DNA of 64,000 bases from Erysipelotrichaceae bacterium (GTDB lineage: Bacteria > Bacillota_I > Bacilli_A > Erysipelotrichales > Coprobacillaceae): assembly GCA_018365815.1 (NCBI GenBank), contig JAGZJH010000006.1, positions 18,313 through 82,312 of the forward strand, written 5' to 3'. Numbering within the stretch: the first letter of the stretch is position 1; every line of letters starts with the position of its first letter. Below are positions 12,497 to 21,545 of this stretch, piece after piece. Below the pieces are notes generated by a model, which did no database searches, had not been told where the DNA came from, and was given only the letters and a program-made list of their open reading frames with translations. A program made the position numbers and the translations under genes.

Positions 12497-12507
12497 GTGG
12501 TGGGTTT

Positions 12508-12903
12508 ATGACTTTTAAATTAAAAATTGTCACCCCTCATGGAATCTACCTTGAAAAAGAAGTGAATATGCTTAATTTAAGAACAACATCCGGTCAAATT
12601 GGAATTTTAGCCAAACATCTTCCACTTGCCAGTGCGATTGAAATTTCTGAAATGAATTATTTAATTGGTAAAGAGCGTTTTAAATACGCAATTGGTGGAG
12701 GCTTTGTCTATGTTTCATCTGATGATACAACGATTATTGCCAATTCCATTGAAAGTCAGGAAGACATTGATTTAGAAAGAGCCAAAAAAGCCAGAGAACG
12801 TGCAACAAATCGACTTAAATCGAATGATCCTGAGTTAGATATTTTAAGAGCTGAAATATCTCTTAAAAAAGCGATTAATCGTATTAAAGTTAAAGAAATG
12901 TAA
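12508..12903 (+). CDS. atpC: ATP synthase F1 subunit epsilon
   Basis: Rotor subunit that inhibits ATP hydrolysis. The 131-residue protein has an N-terminal beta sandwich (Thr-Pro-His-Gly motif, then Gly-Gly-Gly-Phe-Val) and a C-terminal pair of charged helices rich in Arg, Lys and Glu. It is the last gene of the atp operon, with a terminator immediately after. Confidence 0.93.
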   Translation: MTFKLKIVTPHGIYLEKEVNMLNLRTTSGQIGILAKHLPLASAIEISEMNYLIGKERFKYAIGGGFVYVSSDDTTIIANSIESQEDIDLERAKKARERATNRLKSNDPELDILRAEISLKKAINRIKVKEM

Positions 12904-12909
12904 AAATAT

Positions 12910-12940
12910 ATGGATAATTTAAAAAATTATCCATTTTTTT
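12910..12940 (+). terminator. Rho-independent terminator of the atp operon
   Basis: ATGGATAATTT (12910-12920) pairs with AAATTATCCAT (12924-12934) across a three-base loop, followed by six T. Confidence 0.85.
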
Positions 12941-12997
12941 ATGCTTAAATTCTAAATATATGATATAATTTTTATATAGAAAAGGAGGGAACAAACT

Positions 12998-13324
12998 ATG
13001 TTATTTTTTATTATCTTAATTCTTGCTATTATTGTGTGTCTTATAATACGTGTTAAACTTTTTAAAATGTATGCCGCTAAACCTAATGATTTTATTATTC
13101 GTTTCAAATCAATCCCTCGTCCAGAATTTGATCGTTATCCTGTTTTAAAAAATCAAATGATTTATACCAAAAGTGGTGAAAGTAATTATGATGCAAAAAC
13201 TACCTTAAATCAAGGTGATTTAAAAAAAATGATTGCTACTACTTTAAACATTGATGAAAAGTTATTTGAAATTTTAGATCGTAAGGCTTATACGGGTATT
13301 GTACTTAATAAATTTATTAAATAA
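12998..13324 (+). CDS. Membrane-anchored protein of unknown function
   Basis: A 108-residue protein with one strongly hydrophobic N-terminal helix (about residues 2-20) and a soluble, mixed-charge domain of about 85 residues. I do not recognise the domain. AAAAGGAGGG precedes the ATG, so it is well translated. It sits alone between the atp terminator and a bidirectional terminator. Confidence 0.65.
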   Translation: MLFFIILILAIIVCLIIRVKLFKMYAAKPNDFIIRFKSIPRPEFDRYPVLKNQMIYTKSGESNYDAKTTLNQGDLKKMIATTLNIDEKLFEILDRKAYTGIVLNKFIK

Positions 13325-13351
13325 TTTTAAATATGTATAATGAACATAATA

Positions 13352-13396
13352 AAAATGAACCATTTTATTTGATATCCAAATAACGTGGTTCATTTT
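13352..13396. terminator. Bidirectional terminator between convergent genes
   Basis: AAAATGAACCA (13352-13362) pairs perfectly with TGGTTCATTTT (13386-13396). It serves the unknown membrane protein on + and the small winged-helix gene on -. Confidence 0.75.
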
Positions 13397-13408
13397 ATAT
13401 TTATAAAT

Positions 13409-13591
13409 TTATTTTTCAGCAGGTTCCCATTTACAACGGATTGGAGAAACAATAGCCCCTTCTTTTTTTAATTCTTTCATGGCTTTATCGACTTCTGGAC
13501 GAGTAAGTCCTGATAATTCCACAATTTTACCAGCATTAATAGGCTCTCCTGCTTCTTTCATTGCTGCTAATACTTTTTCTTTTTGTTCCAT
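13409..13591 (-). CDS. Small winged-helix DNA-binding protein
   Basis: A 60-residue protein that is almost entirely one winged helix-turn-helix: an alpha helix, Pro-Ile-Asn-Ala-Gly-Lys-Ile, Gly-Leu-Thr-Arg-Pro-Glu-Val-Asp-Lys-Ala as recognition helix, then a wing with Ile-Val-Ser-Pro and Cys-Lys-Trp-Glu-Pro. Similar stand-alone mini-regulators occur in anaerobic Firmicutes and methanogens. Target unknown. AAGGAGG precedes the start. Confidence 0.7.
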   Translation of the reverse strand: MEQKEKVLAAMKEAGEPINAGKIVELSGLTRPEVDKAMKELKKEGAIVSPIRCKWEPAEK

Positions 13592-13663
13592 AATAGTATC
13601 CTCCTTTATTAATTAATTATAACTTATTATGGAAGTTTTAGAAAATATTATGCTTAAAAAATT

Positions 13664-14539
13664 TTATTTTTCTAAAGCAAGTTTAGCTAAGGCTAAAGCA
13701 CCACAAATTCCTGCATTATCTTGTAATCCAGGAGCAACAATATAGTTTTCCATATCATTTAATAATTCATCTTTTTGGATATATCCATTTAACTCTTTTT
13801 CAAGATATTCATATATCATTTTAAATAATTGTTTTTGATGCATCACACCACCACCTAAAATAATTTTTTTAGGTGATAAAGTTAGAATATATATGGCTAA
13901 TGCTTGGGCAATATAATAAGCCTCTAAATCCCATGCAGGATGGTCTTGAGGAATTTCACTTCCTTTAATTCCCCAACGTGCTTCGATTGCTGGACCGGCA
14001 GCTAAACCTTCAAAACAAGTTTGATGAAATGGGCATTTTCCTTGATAAGTGTCATCTTCTCTTACTCTTAATTTAATATGTCCCATTTCGGAATGAAGTA
14101 AACCATGAAGTAGTTTTCCCTCCACAAATGCACCACCACCAATACCAGTTCCAATTGTTAAATATAAAGCACTATCCAATCCCTTAGCACTACCAAAATA
14201 CACTTCTCCTAAAGCGGCCCCATTAACATCTGTATCAAAATTCATAGGGATTTGATAACGTTTTTTCAAATCTCCAATAATATTATAATTTTGCCATTTT
14301 AGTTTAGGGGTATTTGTAATATAACCATAAGTTTGACTATTTAAATCAGGATCAATAGGACCAAAACACCCGACTCCTAAAGCTTGAATTTCTTCCCCAT
14401 CAAAAAAATTAAATACATTTTTCATTGTTTGTTCAGGTGTTGTCGTTGGAAAAGATTCTTTTTTGTAAATATTTCCAAACTCATCTCCAATTGCAACCAC
14501 AAATTTAGTTCCACCTGCTTCAATTGCACCCAATTTCAT
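13664..14539 (-). CDS. ROK-family fructokinase
   Basis: Phosphorylates fructose to fructose 6-phosphate, the step after sucrose-6-phosphate is split. The 291-residue protein has the ROK N-terminal phosphate loop (Gly-Ala-Ile-Glu-Ala-Gly-Gly-Thr-Lys), the active-site region Thr-Gly-Ile-Gly-Gly-Gly, and the zinc-binding Gly-His...Cys-Pro-x-His...Cys cluster with Cys-Phe-Glu-Gly. The C-terminal Gly-Gly-Gly-Val is also present. It lies beside the repressor and sucrose genes, with a matching operator in its own leader (14567-14582). Confidence 0.9.
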   Translation of the reverse strand: MKLGAIEAGGTKFVVAIGDEFGNIYKKESFPTTTPEQTMKNVFNFFDGEEIQALGVGCFGPIDPDLNSQTYGYITNTPKLKWQNYNIIGDLKKRYQIPMNFDTDVNGAALGEVYFGSAKGLDSALYLTIGTGIGGGAFVEGKLLHGLLHSEMGHIKLRVREDDTYQGKCPFHQTCFEGLAAGPAIEARWGIKGSEIPQDHPAWDLEAYYIAQALAIYILTLSPKKIILGGGVMHQKQLFKMIYEYLEKELNGYIQKDELLNDMENYIVAPGLQDNAGICGALALAKLALEK

Positions 14540-14566
14540 GTTTAAAAACTCCTTTCAATCTATAAT

Positions 14567-14582
14567 GCGGTATCGGTTCCAT
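14567..14582. promoter_or_regulatory. LacI-type operator in front of the fructokinase
   Basis: GCGGTATCGGTTCCAT shares the GGTAYCG-N-T-N-CC core with the sites at 15693-15708 and 15762-15777. It sits about 28 bases upstream of the fructokinase start on the minus strand. Confidence 0.65.
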
Positions 14583-14632
14583 GTTAATAAAATATAATAT
14601 CTAAAAATAAATGTCAATAAAAAAATGTCTGA

Positions 14633-15625
14633 TTATAAATTTCGGACACTTTTTCCCTCGATCAAAGTATATCCTACACTTTGTAAAGGTGGGACACTCT
14701 TTTCGTTAATTAAGTTAATAATTGTTTGTCCGGCAATACAACCGGCTTCTTCATTTTCAAATCTTATTGTCGTTAAAGTAGGAGTAATTAGTGAAGAAAC
14801 TTCATATCCACCAAAACTAATTAAAGAGATATCATCAGGCATTTTTAGCCCTAATTCTTGAATTTCTTTATAACAAGCTAATGCTAAGTTATCCGTTGCA
14901 CAAATGATAATTGTAGGCATATTTTTTTTAAGATACTGATTAATTTTACGTCTTGCTTTTTCAAATGAAAAATCAGATTCAATAAAATCAAAATGTTCAA
15001 TCCCATAATCATTTAATCCATCACTCACGCCTTTTTTACGAATCACACCTACTGCTTTATCTTTACTTGAAACCCCTAGATAAGCAATTTTTTGATGCCC
15101 TTTTTTTGCCACGTATTCACCGATTTCATAACCGGCATGATAATCGTCATTGACAATTGAAATTCCATGTTCTAGTTTTTGGGCTAATACGACAAAGGGA
15201 ATATCTAATTTGCTGGCAATATTTTGATGTGCCATAGTTAAAGTGGTAGCAAGTAAAATAATGCCATCAACATTCATTCGCCACAATTGTTCAATAGAAT
15301 TGAGCTCTCTTAATTCATTATGATTAGTATTAATAATAATTGGTGTATATTTTTGATGCCGTAAATATTCATCTAAGGACATTACCATTCTAGCGGAAGT
15401 TTTGGAATCTAAAGTTGGAACGACAATGCCGATTAAATTTGATTTTTTAGCCTTCATAATTTTCGCAAGTGCATTAGGTTCATAGCCATAATCATCAATT
15501 ATTTTTTTAATTTTTAAACGTGTTTCTTCTTTAACATACCCCTCATTAAAATATCTTGAAACAGTACTTTTTCCCACTCCTGCCATTTTCGCAATATCAT
15601 TCATCGTCAATTTTTTTTCTTTCAT
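14633..15625 (-). CDS. LacI-family repressor of the sucrose genes (ScrR-like)
   Basis: A 330-residue regulator. The N-terminal helix-turn-helix reads Met-Asn-Asp-Ile-Ala-Lys-Met-Ala-Gly-Val-Gly-Lys-Ser-Thr-Val-Ser-Arg, followed by a hinge and a periplasmic-binding-protein-like effector domain. By context it binds sucrose, sucrose-6-phosphate or fructose phosphate and releases the three operators found around 14.57 and 15.7 kb. It lies between the fructokinase (same strand) and the divergent permease. A start at the internal Met8 is possible. Confidence 0.88.
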   Translation of the reverse strand: MKEKKLTMNDIAKMAGVGKSTVSRYFNEGYVKEETRLKIKKIIDDYGYEPNALAKIMKAKKSNLIGIVVPTLDSKTSARMVMSLDEYLRHQKYTPIIINTNHNELRELNSIEQLWRMNVDGIILLATTLTMAHQNIASKLDIPFVVLAQKLEHGISIVNDDYHAGYEIGEYVAKKGHQKIAYLGVSSKDKAVGVIRKKGVSDGLNDYGIEHFDFIESDFSFEKARRKINQYLKKNMPTIIICATDNLALACYKEIQELGLKMPDDISLISFGGYEVSSLITPTLTTIRFENEEAGCIAGQTIINLINEKSVPPLQSVGYTLIEGKSVRNL

Positions 15626-15692
15626 TTAATCACCCCATATATATCTTAATTTTAACAATATTCCTCTAAAAATCAATATTTAATCATTAATT

Positions 15693-15708
15693 ATGGTATC
15701 GATACCAT
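15693..15708. promoter_or_regulatory. Perfect palindromic LacI-type operator
   Basis: ATGGTATCGATACCAT is a perfect 16-base palindrome in the divergent repressor/permease region, just upstream of the permease -35 box. It probably serves both directions. Confidence 0.8.
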
Positions 15709-15724
15709 TTTTTTTAAAAAACTA

Positions 15725-15752
15725 TTGACTTTTATAAATATAGGGTTATACT
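15725..15752 (+). promoter_or_regulatory. Promoter of the sucrose PTS operon
   Basis: TTGACT (15725-15730), 16-base spacer, TATACT (15747-15752), flanked by operators on both sides. AAGGAGG follows before the ATG at 15800. Confidence 0.75.
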
Positions 15753-15761
15753 ACAAAAATA

Positions 15762-15777
15762 GCGGGAACGGTACCAT
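15762..15777. promoter_or_regulatory. LacI-type operator at the permease transcription start
   Basis: The reverse strand reads ATGGTACCGTTCCCGC, matching the shared core. It lies about 10 bases past the -10 box, a position where bound repressor would block initiation or escape. Confidence 0.65.
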
Positions 15778-15799
15778 AAATTTAAGGAGGTTATAAACA

Positions 15800-17686
15800 A
15801 TGAGTAAAGAAGAACAGTATTTAGAGATTTCAAAAGAGATTGTGAAGTATGTTGGAGGTCAAGATAACATTCAAGCCACTGCACATTGTGCAACGCGTTT
15901 AAGAATTGTGTTAAAAGACCAAAGTTTAATTCAAATGGAAAAACTTGAAGAAGTGGATAAAGTGAAAGGTGTATTTATTGCGGGAGATCAGTTACAAATT
16001 ATATTTGGTGCTGGTTTAGTTACTGAAGTGTATGAAGTATTTGCAAAATACACAAATACTCAAAATATGTCATTAGGGGATATTAAATCGATGGCTAGTC
16101 AAAAACAAAATCCTATCCAAGCAGTGATTAAGTCATTATCAGATGTCTTTATCGATATTATGCCTGCCATTTTAGCTGCTGCTTTATTAATGGGAATTAC
16201 TGGTGTTTTAGGTAAATGGGATGTTGTGACTAATAACGAAACTTTATATGCAATTAATAAACTTGCAAGTATTGCTTCAAATGGTATTTTTGCGATTTTA
16301 CCAATGGCAGTTTGTTATTCAGCGACTAAACGATATGGAGGACAACCTATTTTAGGTATGGTCGTTGGTGCGATTATGTTAGATGGTAGTTTAGCGAATG
16401 CTTATTCAGCGGCTTCTGGTGATGTTATTCCAGAAGTGATTAAACTATTTGGTTTAAATATTGAATTAGTAGGTTTTCAAGGTGGAATTATTATTGCCTT
16501 AATGATGGGATTTATTGTCGCTAAATTAGATCAATATTTTAACGAAAAAATTCCTGATGTTGTGAAGTTATTATTCTCACCATTATTAACTGTATTTATT
16601 TCAACAGTGCTTTTATTTACAATCATTGGTCCGGTAGGACGTGAACTTGCTAATGTTGTTACTGGTTCATTAATTTGGATGGTAGAAAATTTAGGTGTTT
16701 TAGGATATATGGTATTTGGTGGAATTCAACAAATTATTGTCATTTCTGGATTGCATCATATTTTAGGGGCTATTGAAAGCCAATTATTAGCGGATACGGG
16801 GCGTAACTTCTTGAATCCATTAATGTCAGTTGCTTTAATGGGACAAGGTGGAGCAGTTTTAGGATATTTAGCGTTAAATTGGAAAAATGTTAAAGCAAGA
16901 GAATTATGTTTACCAAGTTTCTTTTCAACATTATTTGGTATTAGTGAACCTGCTATTTTTGGAGTAAACTTGAGATATAAATTCCCATTAATTGCCGGAT
17001 GTGTCGGTGGTGCAGTTGCGGGAGCATATGTTTATATCACTGATTTAGCGGCTTTAGGTTTTGGAACAACAGCAGTTCCTGGATTAGCCATTGCTGATCC
17101 TAATAATAATGGATATTTTAATTACATTGTTGCACATTTAATTGCTTTAGTTGTGGCTATGGTTGTTGCAATTGTTTTAGGTAAAGTAACTTCTAAAACA
17201 ACATCAACTAAAACACCTGCTAAAGTAACTACTGAAGATACTTCAAAACAAGTGATTAATTTTATGACACCAATTAAAGGTGAAGTATTAGATATTTCTA
17301 AATCATCAGATCCAACTTTTGCTTCAAAAGCAATGGGTGAAGGTTTTGCGATTAATGTTAGTGAAGGAAAAGTAGTAGCACCATGTCATGCAATCGTTAA
17401 ATTTGTTTTCCCAACTTCTCATGCCATTGGATTAGAATTAGATGATGGAACAGGTGTGTTAATTCATTGTGGTATTGATACGGTTAATATGCAAGGTGAA
17501 GGTTTTAAATGTAATGTTGAAGCTAATCAAGAAGTACAAGCAGGAGATTTATTATTAACTTTTAATTTAGAGTTAGTCAAATCAAAAGGATATTCCACTC
17601 AAACAATGGTGATTTTTACGGAAGTTCCTAATGAACGTCAAGTTGTGATGCAAAAGGATCAACAATATATTGCGGTAATTAAATAG
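15800..17686 (+). CDS. PTS sugar permease EIIBCA, sucrose/beta-glucoside family
   Basis: Imports and phosphorylates the sugar, here most likely sucrose, giving sucrose 6-phosphate. It has 628 residues in three parts. The EIIB domain has its phosphocysteine in His-Cys-Ala-Thr-Arg-Leu-Arg (Cys30). The EIIC membrane domain spans about residues 110-465. The C-terminal EIIA domain of the glucose type has its active His in Val-Leu-Ile-His-Cys-Gly-Ile-Asp-Thr-Val. A Thr/Lys linker of about 20 residues joins EIIC and EIIA. The neighbouring GH32 enzymes and fructokinase support sucrose over aryl-glucosides. Confidence 0.9.
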   Translation: MSKEEQYLEISKEIVKYVGGQDNIQATAHCATRLRIVLKDQSLIQMEKLEEVDKVKGVFIAGDQLQIIFGAGLVTEVYEVFAKYTNTQNMSLGDIKSMASQKQNPIQAVIKSLSDVFIDIMPAILAAALLMGITGVLGKWDVVTNNETLYAINKLASIASNGIFAILPMAVCYSATKRYGGQPILGMVVGAIMLDGSLANAYSAASGDVIPEVIKLFGLNIELVGFQGGIIIALMMGFIVAKLDQYFNEKIPDVVKLLFSPLLTVFISTVLLFTIIGPVGRELANVVTGSLIWMVENLGVLGYMVFGGIQQIIVISGLHHILGAIESQLLADTGRNFLNPLMSVALMGQGGAVLGYLALNWKNVKARELCLPSFFSTLFGISEPAIFGVNLRYKFPLIAGCVGGAVAGAYVYITDLAALGFGTTAVPGLAIADPNNNGYFNYIVAHLIALVVAMVVAIVLGKVTSKTTSTKTPAKVTTEDTSKQVINFMTPIKGEVLDISKSSDPTFASKAMGEGFAINVSEGKVVAPCHAIVKFVFPTSHAIGLELDDGTGVLIHCGIDTVNMQGEGFKCNVEANQEVQAGDLLLTFNLELVKSKGYSTQTMVIFTEVPNERQVVMQKDQQYIAVIK

Positions 17687-17696
17687 GTGAATGACA

Positions 17697-19133
17697 ATGA
17701 TGAATAAACATGAATATATCGAAAAACAAAAAAATAATCATCATATGAAAGAAATGGTGGCAAAAGATAAAAACCGTTTATCTTATCATCTCATGCCACC
17801 TACTGGTTGGCTTAATGATCCAAATGGGTTATGTCAGTTCAATGGAATTTATCACATTTACTATCAATATTCGCCCTTTGATACCGGTTGGGGCACAAAA
17901 CTGTGGGGACATTATACAACTAAAGATTGGATTCATTTTAAAAGTGAAGATCCTTTCTTATTTCCAGATCAAAGAATTGATCGAGATGGGGTGTATAGTG
18001 GTTCAGCATTTGTCCATCATAATAAAATACATTATTTTTATACCGGAAATGTAAAGTTATTAGATCAAGATTATGATTATATCAATGAAGGACGTGAACA
18101 AAATACGATTTATTTTAATAGTGAAGATGGGTATCATATCAGTTCTAAAGAGTTGTTATTAAACAATAATGATTATGGTATCAATATGTCTAAACACGTA
18201 CGAGATCCTAAAATCTTTGAAAAAGATGGGGTTTTCTATATGGTCTTAGGGGCTAGAACTAAAGATAGTATTGGGTGTGTGTTGATGTATCGCTCAACTG
18301 ATTTAAAAAACTGGCAGTATTTTAATACCATTACAACCCCAACTCCATTTGGATATATGTGGGAATGTCCGGATTTATTTGAAATTGGTGGACAGTTGTT
18401 TTTAATGGTATGTCCTCAAGGGGTTAAACAAATTGGGTATCAATATGAAAATGTGTATCAATGTGGATATTTTAAACTAGATTTTAATTTTACTGAAAAT
18501 ACTTATACAATAGGTGAATTTGTGGAATTAGATCATGGTTTTGATATTTATGCTCCTCAAAGTTTTAGTGATGAAAAAAATCGTCGTATTTTAATAGGGT
18601 GGTTTGGTATTCCTGATGCGACTTATCATAATGATGTGACTTGTCAATATGAATGGCAACACGCTTTAACATTACCTCGTCAAGTCACAAACAAAGACGG
18701 TTACCTTTGTTTTTATCCAATTGAAGAAACAAAAGCATTAAGACAAGAAGGTTTTGAATGTTTAATTCAAGAGTTAAATCAACAAAATATTGAAACTATT
18801 TGTTATGAAATGAATATTCAATTCGATCACAACCAATCATTTAATTTAAATATTCGTGATGATGTGTCTTTAAATTATGATAATGGTTTATTAACATTAA
18901 TAATGTATGAAAGTGGTTGTGGTAGAAATCAGCGTCATATTGAAATTGATAATTTATTAAACATGACTATTTTTTCAGATACTTCTGCATTAGAAATTTA
19001 TATCAATGATGGACGTTATGTGATGAGTAGTCGTGTGTATAGTCAATCATTTAAACAAGTTCCTCATTTTAATCATGATGATTTAATTGGTAGTATTCAT
19101 TTTTATCCATTGAAAGGATATGAAATTCATTAA
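17697..19133 (+). CDS. GH32 sucrose-6-phosphate hydrolase
   Basis: Splits imported sucrose 6-phosphate to glucose 6-phosphate and fructose. It has all three GH32 blocks: Trp-Leu-Asn-Asp-Pro-Asn-Gly with nucleophile Asp41, Arg-Asp-Pro for transition-state stabilisation, and Glu-Cys-Pro-Asp with the acid/base Glu. The C-terminal beta-sandwich has the Ser-Asp-Thr-Ser-Ala-Leu-Glu-Ile-Tyr pattern. No signal peptide, so it is cytoplasmic. The ATG at 17697 is six bases after AGGTGA (17685-17690); 17691 and 17700 are alternatives. Ten bases separate it from the permease stop. Confidence 0.9.
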   Translation: MMNKHEYIEKQKNNHHMKEMVAKDKNRLSYHLMPPTGWLNDPNGLCQFNGIYHIYYQYSPFDTGWGTKLWGHYTTKDWIHFKSEDPFLFPDQRIDRDGVYSGSAFVHHNKIHYFYTGNVKLLDQDYDYINEGREQNTIYFNSEDGYHISSKELLLNNNDYGINMSKHVRDPKIFEKDGVFYMVLGARTKDSIGCVLMYRSTDLKNWQYFNTITTPTPFGYMWECPDLFEIGGQLFLMVCPQGVKQIGYQYENVYQCGYFKLDFNFTENTYTIGEFVELDHGFDIYAPQSFSDEKNRRILIGWFGIPDATYHNDVTCQYEWQHALTLPRQVTNKDGYLCFYPIEETKALRQEGFECLIQELNQQNIETICYEMNIQFDHNQSFNLNIRDDVSLNYDNGLLTLIMYESGCGRNQRHIEIDNLLNMTIFSDTSALEIYINDGRYVMSSRVYSQSFKQVPHFNHDDLIGSIHFYPLKGYEIH

Positions 19134-19134
19134 T

Positions 19135-20565
19135 ATGAAAACAAAAGCTCAGATTATTCAAGAAATAGAAGAAGCAGAAGTTCATTATCAACAAGTGAGT
19201 TTAGACCCATATCGTTTAAAATTTCATTTGATGCCTTTAGTAGGGTCTTTAGGCGATCCTAATGGAATGAATTATGTAAGTGGTGTTTATCATCTATATT
19301 TTATCTATTCTCCTAGAAGTTACTTTAATGAAAGTCGTTCAGTCAATACCTGGGGACATTATACAACTAAAGATTTTATCCATTTCAAACGTCAGTCTAA
19401 TACCCTTTATCCTGATATCAAAGAAGATAGAAATGGGATATATAGTGGTTGCATTTATTTTGAAAATGGCGTTTTTCATACATTATATACAGGTAATGTA
19501 AGACTTCAAGGGGATTATGATTATGTATTAAACGGCCGTGAACAAAATTTAATTTATACCTATTCAAAAGATGGAATTCATTTTGATTACCCTAAAACAG
19601 TTTTAATGAAAAATGAAGATTATCCTAGTGGGTTGACATTACACGTACGTGATCCTAAAATCTATAAAGAAAATGATATTTATTATATGGTATTAGGCGC
19701 AAGAAAGATTGATGATAGTGGGTGTGTGTTATTATATCAATCGACTAATTTAAAAGATTGGCAGTTTATTCATGAAATAAATACCCTAAAACCATTTGGA
19801 TATATGTGGGAATGTCCGGATTTAATTTGTTTAGACCATGATTACTTTTTAATCACTTGTCCTCAAGGCGTAAAACAACAAGGGGATTTATACCAAAATC
19901 AACATCAATGTGGATATTTTAAAATTGAGGGTGATTTTAAAAGTGATTATCAGTTAAAAACATTTAAACAATTTGACTATGGTTTTGATTTCTATGCCGC
20001 TAGAACATTTAGTGATGGTAAACGTACAATTTTAGTGGCATGGTTAGGGATGTCTGAAAGTGAGTATACGATTAATCATATTACTCAAAAAAATGGTTGG
20101 CAACAAGCAATTGCTTTACCAAGAGTATTAGTTAATCGAAACGGTCAGATATATCAACAACCTTTAGAAGAAATGACACAACTTCGCCAAAGTCATCATC
20201 GTTATTTACTTAATCAAGATCAAGTGACATTTAATGCTTCCACTTTTGAATTAGTAGTTGCAATAGAAGATCAATCAAACTTTACATTAACACTTAAAAA
20301 TGATTGTGTATTACACTATCAATCAGGTGTATTGAGTTTAAACATGGAGCATTCAGGTGATGGTCGATTATCAAGATACGTTAAACTCAGTCAGTTATAT
20401 AAACTACAAATTTTTGTAGATACCAGTGCGATTGAAATATTTGTCAATGATGGGGAACTCACAATGTCTTCAAGAGTGTTTGATTTAGATGATTGTGTTA
20501 AAATTGTGGCTTCAAAGGCAAAGGTTGATTATTATCAGTTAAGTGGTTATATTTATGAAATGTAG
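19135..20565 (+). CDS. Second GH32 glycosidase, tandem paralogue with altered nucleophile motif
   Basis: A 476-residue paralogue of the preceding enzyme, similar along its whole length. It keeps the presumed nucleophile (Asp41), Arg-Asp-Pro and the Glu-Cys-Pro-Asp acid/base. However, the first block reads Ser-Leu-Gly-Asp-Pro-Asn-Gly instead of Trp-Leu-Asn-Asp-Pro-Asn-Gly, so the conserved Trp and Asn at the -1 subsite are replaced. It may act on a different fructoside such as a fructo-oligosaccharide phosphate. No signal peptide. The start is uncertain: ATG 19135 directly follows the upstream stop, and ATG 19120 overlaps it. Confidence 0.82.
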   Translation: MKTKAQIIQEIEEAEVHYQQVSLDPYRLKFHLMPLVGSLGDPNGMNYVSGVYHLYFIYSPRSYFNESRSVNTWGHYTTKDFIHFKRQSNTLYPDIKEDRNGIYSGCIYFENGVFHTLYTGNVRLQGDYDYVLNGREQNLIYTYSKDGIHFDYPKTVLMKNEDYPSGLTLHVRDPKIYKENDIYYMVLGARKIDDSGCVLLYQSTNLKDWQFIHEINTLKPFGYMWECPDLICLDHDYFLITCPQGVKQQGDLYQNQHQCGYFKIEGDFKSDYQLKTFKQFDYGFDFYAARTFSDGKRTILVAWLGMSESEYTINHITQKNGWQQAIALPRVLVNRNGQIYQQPLEEMTQLRQSHHRYLLNQDQVTFNASTFELVVAIEDQSNFTLTLKNDCVLHYQSGVLSLNMEHSGDGRLSRYVKLSQLYKLQIFVDTSAIEIFVNDGELTMSSRVFDLDDCVKIVASKAKVDYYQLSGYIYEM

Positions 20566-20600
20566 TATTTAGTAATGTGATTAAATATTTTAAGGTATCA

Positions 20601-20630
20601 AAAAAGAACTTCAAATACGAAGTTCTTTTT
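20601..20630. terminator. Bidirectional terminator after the sucrose operon
   Basis: AAAAAGAACTTC (20601-20612) pairs perfectly with GAAGTTCTTTTT (20619-20630), with A and T runs on the two flanks. Confidence 0.9.
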
Positions 20631-20632
20631 GA

Positions 20633-21256
20633 TTAATTTTTAGACATTTCAAATGGAAATTTATGTGTTGTTTTTTCTTTGTTGATGTAAAGTAGTTGAT
20701 ATAAACTGACATAGATTGGCATAATTAATATCATTAAGTAATTAATTTTTGATAAAATTACACCGATATCGATATCTAAAAGTATGATTTCAATAATCCC
20801 ATATGAATTTCCCTCATTAAAACATAGTTTAATAATTTGAAAACATGATAGTTTGTCATAATAATCTATGATATAGAAATTGATGAAAGCAAATCTATAT
20901 CTGATATAAAACATTGGAAATATAAATAACGCTAATCCTATCACAGAAGCAAGGGATACAAACATATTACAAATGACTGATTTGTACCAAAAAATAATTT
21001 TATGTTCAATAGGTTTGTATTTTATCGAATACATATAATTTTTGAGTGGCGGAATTATAAAAGTAGAGATGATTAAAAATAAAGTGATGTAGTTTTTATC
21101 GTACCACCAAGCGTAAAACGAATCTGCATTTCGATTTGAATAGAATGGGATAAAGTTATCAATGAAAAATATTGCGACACCATAGAGAAACATTGACTGA
21201 TAAGGCAAAAACAAACGCTTTTCATTCTCTTTTAAAACTTTTAGAATTTTACTCAT
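20633..21256 (-). CDS. DUF975-like polytopic membrane protein
   Basis: A protein of about 207 residues with five or so hydrophobic segments. Its C-terminal half resembles DUF975 (YciC-type) proteins: a helix ending in a Pro, an Arg-Tyr-Arg-Phe-Ala-Phe stretch, Asp-Tyr-Tyr-Asp with a following amphipathic helix, and a last helix before a short polar tail. Function unknown. The start at 21256 is supported by AGGAG nine bases upstream on the minus strand. It stands alone between the sucrose operon and the spoIID group. Confidence 0.55.
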   Translation of the reverse strand: MSKILKVLKENEKRLFLPYQSMFLYGVAIFFIDNFIPFYSNRNADSFYAWWYDKNYITLFLIISTFIIPPLKNYMYSIKYKPIEHKIIFWYKSVICNMFVSLASVIGLALFIFPMFYIRYRFAFINFYIIDYYDKLSCFQIIKLCFNEGNSYGIIEIILLDIDIGVILSKINYLMILIMPIYVSLYQLLYINKEKTTHKFPFEMSKN

Positions 21257-21476
21257 TAAAATCAACTCCTTGCTAAGTTATTATAATTCTTATTGATATC
21301 AATTTTCATTCATTATATCTCTGTACTTGATAACTATATCTAAATTGAATAATGCTCCCACCATAATACTTGCTTCTATTGATCTGTGTTAACTTTCTAT
21401 ATTCATTATATCATCTCAGTTATTTAAAAATATGTTTTTTTGGATTACGAAATTAACCTGATTATTAAATAAGATA

Positions 21477-21485
21477 TGGTATAAT
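21477..21485 (+). promoter_or_regulatory. Extended -10 promoter before the DUF1146/spoIID genes
   Basis: TG-G-TATAAT (21477-21485) about 60 bases upstream of the first gene. No good -35 box, which fits an extended -10 promoter. Confidence 0.5.
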
Positions 21486-21545
21486 ATATCAATAAGATGA
21501 TAAAATTTAAAATGGGTTTAGTTATAAAAGAAAAGAGGTTCTAAA

